Source: Lacrimispora amygdalina (lineage in GTDB: Bacteria > Bacillota > Clostridia > Lachnospirales > Lachnospiraceae). From it: a DNA stretch of 46,263 nt. The position numbers were made by a program, and so were the translations under genes. A model generated the notes under the pieces. That model ran no database searches. It was not told the origin of the DNA and worked only from the letters and a program-made list of their open reading frames with translations. Shown one piece after another: positions 41,103 through 46,263 of the stretch (positions are counted from its first letter, which is position 1; every line of letters begins with the position of its first letter). The stretch is taken from contig NZ_QOHO01000006.1 in the NCBI RefSeq assembly GCF_003432035.1, positions 1 to 46,263 on the forward strand, given 5' to 3'.

Positions 41103-41162
41103 AATGTGAATGAAATTTTTATTATTCATTCACATTCTAGCATTTTCACTCCCGTTCGTCAA
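41103..41162 (-). promoter_or_regulatory. Promoter and TetR operator of the FMN reductase unit
   Basis: Minus-strand TTGACG and TAGAAT are spaced 17 bases. A perfect dyad, AATGTGAATGAA and TTCATTCACATT, separated by 10 bases, overlaps the -10 and start site. It contains TGAATGA/TCATTCA-like half-sites common among TetR/AcrR operators. Confidence 0.8.
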
Positions 41163-41210
41163 GTTTGATTTCTCGCATTTCAGTGCGTAACTCTGACTGT
41201 TATGGTTATT

Positions 41211-41474
41211 TCAGCACAATGATTCATAACACCATTTCGCAATTTCCGCGATCAAATCCAGCGGAAGCTGCCTGTCATAAGGCATCCTCCATGAAATACG
41301 CTCCTCGGCATCCGGCAATGCAGTTCGGAGCGTATCCCGAACCTGATGCAAAAGCGGCTGAACCTCCTTCGCCTGAGCTTCAATATAGGCGCCAATTGTA
41401 TCTGGCGTCTCAATGCAAAAATGATTTTGATCCTGATTTTTAAATTCCCGTCCACATTTTGGGCATTGCCACAT
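41211..41474 (-). CDS. Zinc-ribbon DUF1801 protein with apparent internal deletion
   Basis: An 87-residue frame. It opens with a zinc-ribbon tag (C4-x2-C7, H18/C20 area: CPKCGREFKNQDQNHFC), then the DUF1801 start (IGAYIEAQAKEVQPLLHQVRDTLRTALPDAEERISWRMP). It jumps at about residue 65 to what looks like the family's C-terminus (YDRQLPLDLIAEIAKWC). Full-length relatives as I remember them are about 130-140 residues, with the core beta strands between these two blocks. About 50 residues appear to be missing in frame. It may be an expressed but non-functional allele. The family's function is not known with certainty. Confidence 0.72.
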   Translation of the reverse strand: MWQCPKCGREFKNQDQNHFCIETPDTIGAYIEAQAKEVQPLLHQVRDTLRTALPDAEERISWRMPYDRQLPLDLIAEIAKWCYESLC

Positions 41475-41512
41475 ATTCCATTCACCTTGTCCTTTCCCGG
41501 ATTACCTGACTC

Positions 41513-42406
41513 TTATCCTTCCATACCAAGAATTACTATACCAATAGCTGCTATGGCAATGACAAGATACTGTTTCCATGACAGCTTTTCCTTCAATATA
41601 ATTCTTGCCCAGACAAGGGAAAAAATGCAGTAAGACGAAATTAATGGAGCAGCAACAATAGCATTATCCCCTAATGCGTAAATATAAGCGAATTGTCCTG
41701 CAGTTTCAAACACACCTGCCAGTACCTTTGGTTTTTCTGCGGACAGTCTGATTTTCTGTTTTTTTACAATTACAACATAGATAAAAGCAAAAACCGCCAT
41801 CAGCAAAAATGTAAATTCGTATGCAATGTTGGCTGATTCCTCTCCAATATACCGGTCAAGAACCAATGCATCTGCAAAAGTACCAAGTCCGTCAATGATA
41901 CAATAAAAAATCGGAAAGAAAATCGCGATAAAGCTGTGGGTATATTTCCTGTCCGGAACTATGCCGGACTGTATACGTTCTGCATCCTCCTGTCTCTTTT
42001 CGAAAACAGAAAGAAGGAAAATACCGATACATACCAGTCCCACTGCAAAAAACTGTAACCCGCTCATTGTCTCCTTCAGAATAAAGAAACACAAAAGCGC
42101 GGCAACTGCACCTGATGAATTACAGATGGGGGTGGAAATGGAAAGAACCACATACCGCAGACCGGCATAACCAAGTATCATTGCTAAAATATATAGAAAT
42201 GATACCGGCAGATATGTAAGGATGTCCGAAAGCTGAAACTCAGCTCCACTGCAAAGTTCAATCACTGCGTGAATTCCCATGACAGTACCTACTGCCATGA
42301 CCATTTTCCAATGGCTGTATTTATCATCTGGCTTTGAACCTATCTTGGAAAAAAGGTCAGAACCACTCCAAAATAAGATTGCTGTCAGCGAAAGTATAAA
42401 CCACAT
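41513..42406 (-). CDS. EamA/DMT-family transporter
   Basis: A 297-residue drug/metabolite transporter with ten predicted hydrophobic helices in two EamA repeats (for example SFLYILAMILGYAGLRYVVLSISTPICNSSGA in the first and PLISSYCIFSLVWARIILKEKLSWKQYLVIAIAAIGIVIL in the second). These proteins export amino acids, nucleobases or other small metabolites; substrate cannot be inferred. The start at MWFILSLTAILF lies inside helix 1, as is usual. There are no operon partners within 60 bases on the same strand except the DODA gene upstream. Confidence 0.88.
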   Translation of the reverse strand: MWFILSLTAILFWSGSDLFSKIGSKPDDKYSHWKMVMAVGTVMGIHAVIELCSGAEFQLSDILTYLPVSFLYILAMILGYAGLRYVVLSISTPICNSSGAVAALLCFFILKETMSGLQFFAVGLVCIGIFLLSVFEKRQEDAERIQSGIVPDRKYTHSFIAIFFPIFYCIIDGLGTFADALVLDRYIGEESANIAYEFTFLLMAVFAFIYVVIVKKQKIRLSAEKPKVLAGVFETAGQFAYIYALGDNAIVAAPLISSYCIFSLVWARIILKEKLSWKQYLVIAIAAIGIVILGMEG

Positions 42407-42473
42407 CGTATTTCTCCTGTCTTTAGCATTACTAATTTCCGCCTGACTATTGTATAAATTTTATGCATTTCAA

Positions 42474-43244
42474 TTATACAAATAAATAGCTTGTCATGGA
42501 TAAGGAACCCAGCATGCAGCTATTGTTATATACCGTTATTTTATCCTCTTCATCGGCTGCTCCAAGTATATATAAGATGGGGTTAAAATGGTCGGGCGCA
42601 GGAACTGCTGATTTTGCTGCTTCTCCCTGACTCATATAGTGAATAACATTCTCATAATTTCTATTTTCAATATTCTCTTTTATAAAATCATCAAACTGAT
42701 ATGCCCAGTCAAACCCCTCGTCTTCCATCCCCCAGTCAACCATTCTTAAGTTGTGGACAATATTTCCGGTACCAAATAAAAGAACGCCTTGATTCCTTAA
42801 AGATTTCAACTCCCTGCCTATCTGATAATGAACCTGCGGCGGCGCAAAAGCATCGATACTGATCTGAAAAACAGGGATATTCCGTTCCGGATACATATGA
42901 GTCAGAACAGACCATGTGCCGTGGTCAATCCCCCAGGTATTATCATATACACCCGGTCTGCTGATTAAATCTTTCACATTGCCTGCAAGTCTGGGATTGC
43001 CAGGGACATTATATGAAATCTTATATAATTCTTCGGGAAAACCGTACATATCATAAACTGTATTTGGATTTTCCTCATTCATGATCCTTGTGCCTTCCGT
43101 ATACCAATGAGCCGAGATTGAAACGATTGATTCAGGTCTGGGGATTTCCTTCGCCATTTCCCTCCAGCCCCTGGTATAGCGGTTGTCTTCTATTGCGTTC
43201 ATTGGTGAACCATGACCTGCAAATATCATGGGCATTTTAGACAT
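42474..43244 (-). CDS. ygiD: DODA-type extradiol dioxygenase family (YgiD-like)
   Basis: A 256-residue member of the LigB/DODA superfamily. The metal-binding pattern is visible: HGSPMNAIEDN near the start, VSISAHWYTEG, GIDHGTWSVLTHMYPE, and GTGNIVHNLR. Iron or zinc is held by His residues in this fold; E. coli YgiD cleaves DOPA with molecular oxygen. An O2-using dioxygenase is unexpected in an anaerobe, so the homologue may have another role, such as oxygen-independent chemistry or oxygen scavenging. The ATG is preceded by AAAGGAG. It stands between the DMT transporter and the flavoprotein oxidoreductase. Confidence 0.88.
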   Translation of the reverse strand: MSKMPMIFAGHGSPMNAIEDNRYTRGWREMAKEIPRPESIVSISAHWYTEGTRIMNEENPNTVYDMYGFPEELYKISYNVPGNPRLAGNVKDLISRPGVYDNTWGIDHGTWSVLTHMYPERNIPVFQISIDAFAPPQVHYQIGRELKSLRNQGVLLFGTGNIVHNLRMVDWGMEDEGFDWAYQFDDFIKENIENRNYENVIHYMSQGEAAKSAVPAPDHFNPILYILGAADEEDKITVYNNSCMLGSLSMTSYLFV

Positions 43245-43382
43245 ATCGTTAACTCCTTTCTAATATATTAGAATTTTCCATATTCTGCTTTTTGTTTAAA
43301 TATATCCACTCCTTTTCAGATAGTCAAGCGATTTTTCCTTCGTTCCTTTCAATCCCTGCTGCACCGGCGGGCTTTAGCAATT

Positions 43383-43431
43383 ATCAAAAATCACCCTATG
43401 CTTTGTCTTTCTTCAAAAACACAGGGTGATT
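43383..43431 (-). terminator. Terminator of the flavoprotein oxidoreductase gene
   Basis: Minus strand AATCACCCT and AGGGTGATT flank a 25-base loop and are followed by TTTGATAA. It starts 23 bases after the oxidoreductase stop codon. The loop is long, so strength is uncertain. Confidence 0.65.
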
Positions 43432-43453
43432 ATTTCAACTTATATTTTTTATT

Positions 43454-45451
43454 TTAGATTGACTGTGCAATTTCATATGCATCCCAAATTGCTCCCATCA
43501 GATTAGATACCTTTGAGGCATCACCAATTAAATGTACATCTGCACCACAATCTTTTATTGCCTGATATAAAGATTTATCACTGACGTATCCAATACTTGT
43601 GATAATTGTGTCGGCTTCCAGTTCGACAATGCAGCCGTTTTCCTCAAACTGAACACCTTTCGATGTGATTGCGGTAACTTTTGCATTGGTATGAATACCT
43701 ATGTTATGAGCTGATACAAGATTTTGAAGCATCGTTTTATTAGCAGCATTTAAGCCCTGTACAGTTAAAATTTCAGGTAGCATCTCCAGTATTTCAACCT
43801 GTTTTCCTTTATCTTTTGTCAGACTATAGCCAATTTCAACGCCAGTAAGTCCTCCACCTATAACCACCACTTTATCACCAATGGGTTTTGTCTCCAATAA
43901 AGCTTCCACTGCGGTGATAACTTTTTCTGAATTTGCTCCTTCTACATTAAGATTTCTTGCAGCAGAACCGGTTGCTGCAAAAATGAAATCCGGTTTAGAA
44001 GCTTGAATCGTGTTTTCATCCACTTCTGTGTTCATATGAACAGTTACACCAGTATCTTTCAGCTGTTTCACATACCATTGTATTAACTTTTTATCCTCTT
44101 CTTTAAAACTCATAGAAGAAGCAGGAATGAAAACACCGCCAAGACTATTTGTGCGTTCATATAAATCCACGTTATGCCCTCTCAGTGCGCTGATTCTCGC
44201 AGCTTCCATACCGCTGATACCGCCGCCAATGACCATGATATTCTTTTTCACATCAGCAGGTTTTATTTCACATTTTCTTTCCTGCCCAACCTGGGGATTA
44301 ATTGCACATGACGTATTTTTACCAGAGAAAAATCTCTCCAGACAGCCCGCATGACATCCTATACAGGGTCTTATATCATCATAATGCCGGGTTTTTACTT
44401 TATTTGCCCATTCCGGGTCAGCAAGAAGTGCCCGCCCAACTGAAATAGCATCAATACTTCCACTGGCAACCGCTTCCGCTGATATTTCAGGATCATCCAT
44501 TTTACCTGCACATATTACAGGAATATTAACAAATTTCTTTATATACTGAGCATCTGCCAGGTTACAGGCTTTTGGCATATATACCGGAGGATGTGCAAAA
44601 TACCAGGATTCATATGTTCCATTGTCTGAATCTAAAGCATCATAGCCAGCATCCTGAAGAATTTTCGCTATTTTAGCACTCTCTTCCAAATCACGGCCAA
44701 ATTCCTCAAAGTCCTCCCCGGGAAGGGCACCTTTATCAAGGCCAAATCCTTTCATATAGCTTTTAACACTGTATCTTATTAAAACCGGGAAATCTTTTCC
44801 GCATTTATCCTTTATAGCCTGTACTGTTTCTGTAGCATATCGAAGCCTGTTCTCTAAGCTTCCGCCATATTGGTCTGTACGACGATTGGTACATTCCATA
44901 GAAAACTGATCCATTAAGTACCCTTCATGAAGCGCATGAACTTCCACACCGTCAAAGCCTGCCTGTTTTGCAACATAAGCACCATCGGCATAAGATTGTA
45001 TAAGAAATTGAACTTCCTCTGTTGTTAACGCACGATGCATAACTTCCGGATGCCAAACATTGGGATTTTCTGAGGAGGAAATAGGATCATTATCCATAAA
45101 AAAACCATCTTTACGATTTCTGCCGGCACCGTTTGCTATTTGAAGTACAATTTTAGCACCATACTTATGTACTTCATCGGTAAGCTTTTTGTTGGATTCT
45201 ATATAAGAATCACCAGCTGTTGCTAATGTAGCACGCATTGCATCCAGCTTGTTCTGGCATGCGATACCCGTTGTTACAATCAGCCCGACTCCCCCTTTTG
45301 CTCGTGCAACGTATAAATCAATGGCATCCTGATTAAAACTTCCGTCCGGATTTTTTGAATGTAACCCCATGGGAGCCATTGCTATTCTGTTTTTCACTTC
45401 CATAGTGCCTATTTTCATAGGCTGGAATAATGCATTAATGTCACCTTTCAT
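43454..45451 (-). CDS. Old-Yellow-Enzyme-type NADH:flavin oxidoreductase with 4Fe-4S cluster
   Basis: A 665-residue three-domain flavoenzyme. Domain 1 (about 1-370) is an FMN-binding TIM barrel, with MKVKNRIAMAPM-like start and HALHEGYLMDQF. A 4Fe-4S motif follows: C-x2-C-x3-C-x11-C in CIGCHAGC...TSC. Domain 2 binds FAD (VIGGGISGMEAARISA) and domain 3 NAD(P)H (VVIGGGLTGVEIGYSL). The family includes 2,4-dienoyl-CoA reductase, 2-enoate reductase and bile-acid Bai enzymes: reduction of activated C=C bonds. The ATG at MKGDINALFQP has GAGAGGTG upstream; an extension of 69 codons runs through the promoter and is not coding. Divergent from a TetR gene. Confidence 0.92.
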   Translation of the reverse strand: MKGDINALFQPMKIGTMEVKNRIAMAPMGLHSKNPDGSFNQDAIDLYVARAKGGVGLIVTTGIACQNKLDAMRATLATAGDSYIESNKKLTDEVHKYGAKIVLQIANGAGRNRKDGFFMDNDPISSSENPNVWHPEVMHRALTTEEVQFLIQSYADGAYVAKQAGFDGVEVHALHEGYLMDQFSMECTNRRTDQYGGSLENRLRYATETVQAIKDKCGKDFPVLIRYSVKSYMKGFGLDKGALPGEDFEEFGRDLEESAKIAKILQDAGYDALDSDNGTYESWYFAHPPVYMPKACNLADAQYIKKFVNIPVICAGKMDDPEISAEAVASGSIDAISVGRALLADPEWANKVKTRHYDDIRPCIGCHAGCLERFFSGKNTSCAINPQVGQERKCEIKPADVKKNIMVIGGGISGMEAARISALRGHNVDLYERTNSLGGVFIPASSMSFKEEDKKLIQWYVKQLKDTGVTVHMNTEVDENTIQASKPDFIFAATGSAARNLNVEGANSEKVITAVEALLETKPIGDKVVVIGGGLTGVEIGYSLTKDKGKQVEILEMLPEILTVQGLNAANKTMLQNLVSAHNIGIHTNAKVTAITSKGVQFEENGCIVELEADTIITSIGYVSDKSLYQAIKDCGADVHLIGDASKVSNLMGAIWDAYEIAQSI

Positions 45452-45487
45452 AAAAAACACCTCTCTCTTATAAGTAATAATTGTTTT

Positions 45488-45545
45488 GTTACCGTGGTAT
45501 ACCTCCATTGTATACCGCAGTATACTTTGTGTCAATATTTTGACA
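45488..45545. promoter_or_regulatory. Divergent promoter region with tandem TetR-type operators
   Basis: For the oxidoreductase (minus strand) TTGACA and TACAAT are spaced 17 bases. GTATAC-CGCA-GTATAC (45510-45525) fills that spacer. A related copy, GTTACC-GTG-GTATAC (45488-45502), lies about two helical turns away. TGTCAA-TATT-TTGACA (45530-45545) forms a further dyad over the -35. Confidence 0.75.
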
Positions 45546-45637
45546 AAGATAATTTTATTTATTTTTAAAAGTATGATATAATGCTTTGCGTAAGGAATAG
45601 ATTGCTGCAATGGCTTATATATACCGGAGGGATAAAT

Positions 45638-46213
45638 TTGATAGAAAATATAAAACATACAATTTTAGTTAATGCTATTAATCTTTTCATGAATAATGGA
45701 TTTGATAACGTGACTATCAATGAAATTTGTGAAGCCTGCAATATTACGAAGAGAACATTTTATTATCATTATCATTCAAAGAATACTCTGCTTTTAGATT
45801 ACTTCTCTTTAGTCGATGAGAATATAGAAACTTCACTAAAGGATATGGATCAAGAAACAACATGGCTTGAAAAATGTTGGAAAGTCAAAGAAATTTTTGT
45901 AAAAGGTATTGCAAATTTGAATACCGATATACTAAAAAATTTGATTAAAATTGATATGGAACAGCAAAATGAAATGTTCAGCTTTCAGTTAAATAATTTT
46001 GATCCTAATTTGACCAGATTGCGCCAGATGGTTATCGAATATACACATAAGGCACAGGAAGCAGGGGAGATTGACACCAATGCTTCAGCTGAAGAATTAT
46101 CTTATTGTTTTGCTTCTGCATTCTTAGGTCTTGCTGTAAACTGGAGTTCAACAGGAGGACAATATGACCTGGTAGAAGCGGCAAAAAAATACTTTTATCA
46201 AATATATAAATAA
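45638..46213 (+). CDS. TetR-family regulator divergent from the flavoenzyme
   Basis: About 191 residues from a TTG start with GGAGGG six bases upstream; the frame continues 19 codons further without a ribosome site. HTH: VTINEICEACNITKRTFYYHYHSKNTLLLD. The C-terminal domain resembles the TetR_C group found in Firmicutes regulators. It is transcribed away from the OYE-type flavoenzyme over a 186-base gap with tandem GTATAC operators and most likely represses that enzyme until its substrate, perhaps an enone or other electrophile, is present. The last 50 bases of the window after it hold no recognisable gene. Confidence 0.92.
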   Translation: MIENIKHTILVNAINLFMNNGFDNVTINEICEACNITKRTFYYHYHSKNTLLLDYFSLVDENIETSLKDMDQETTWLEKCWKVKEIFVKGIANLNTDILKNLIKIDMEQQNEMFSFQLNNFDPNLTRLRQMVIEYTHKAQEAGEIDTNASAEELSYCFASAFLGLAVNWSSTGGQYDLVEAAKKYFYQIYK

Positions 46214-46263
46214 TTTACAAATCTTAAATCAGGGTACGGATAATGGTAGAAAAAAACAGTAAT

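Noticed and set aside
45452-45658. N-terminal extension of 69 codons on the OYE-type enzyme
   Set aside because: It runs through the promoter and operators, is rich in Ile/Tyr/Lys from AT-rich DNA, and the internal ATG has a good ribosome site.
1-46263. tRNA, rRNA, CRISPR arrays, transposases, phage genes, toxin-antitoxin pairs
   Set aside because: Looked for on both strands and none was recognisable; the small frames that remain are mostly antisense to real genes.

Overview
The window reads as a chromosomal segment of a low-G+C, anaerobic, plant-glycan-fermenting Firmicute, most likely a Clostridia/Lachnospiraceae member (Lacrimispora/Enterocloster-like). This is inferred from AT-rich intergenic DNA, strong GGAGG ribosome sites, a glycyl-radical enzyme, UMF1 and YwbE proteins, many flavodoxins and LacI regulators, and secreted glycosidases. 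No rRNA, tRNA, CRISPR array, IS element or prophage was seen. Nearly all genes lie on the minus strand; the plus-strand exceptions are an ABC-F gene, a DUF421 gene, a LacI regulator and a TetR regulator.

Layout. 0-6 kb: a LacI regulator, YehS, the rRNA helicase DbpA/YxiN, a LytTR-DUF3021 pair and a secreted glycosidase with a ricin-type lectin domain. 6-7.5 kb: a compact regulatory island (DtxR-type, small unknown protein, MarR), in which all three genes carry the same 25-bp operator and two look leaderless. 7.5-14.2 kb: a five-gene unit of ABC-2 exporter (ATPase, two permeases), MalT-like LuxR regulator and condensation-domain acyltransferase. 14.2-16.4 kb: an ABC-F gene flanked by unannotated remnants of an HxlR regulator and a flavodoxin-type reductase, which looks like a replacement scar. 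16.4-26.8 kb: housekeeping and accessory genes (GH3 lipoprotein, YaiI, acetate transporter, APH-like kinase, phosphodiesterase, UMF1, YwbE, DUF421, serine hydrolase).

26.8-37.4 kb is the most notable system. A divergent LacI regulator faces a seven-gene operon: glycyl-radical enzyme, its activase, a rhamnulokinase-like FGGY kinase, a ribose-type ABC importer (ATPase, permease, lipoprotein) and a FucA-like class II aldolase. The operon ends at a 15-bp perfect hairpin. The radical enzyme has the dehydratase-type Cys-x-Glu centre (C433/E435), not the pyruvate formate-lyase Cys-Cys. There is no sugar isomerase, no microcompartment shell gene and no aldehyde dehydrogenase in view. Either 1,2-propanediol (from a 6-deoxysugar) is dehydrated outside a compartment, or the radical enzyme acts on the sugar itself and makes an isomerase unnecessary. 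I cannot tell which from sequence.

37.4-46.2 kb is a redox/detoxification island: three flavodoxin-type proteins, an Old-Yellow-Enzyme/2-enoate-reductase-type flavoprotein and a DODA-type dioxygenase, with one MarR and two TetR regulators. Three promoters here are near consensus (N17 spacing), with dyads or repeats placed in or beside them, so each regulator can be paired with a likely operator. A DUF1801 protein in this part appears to carry an in-frame internal deletion.
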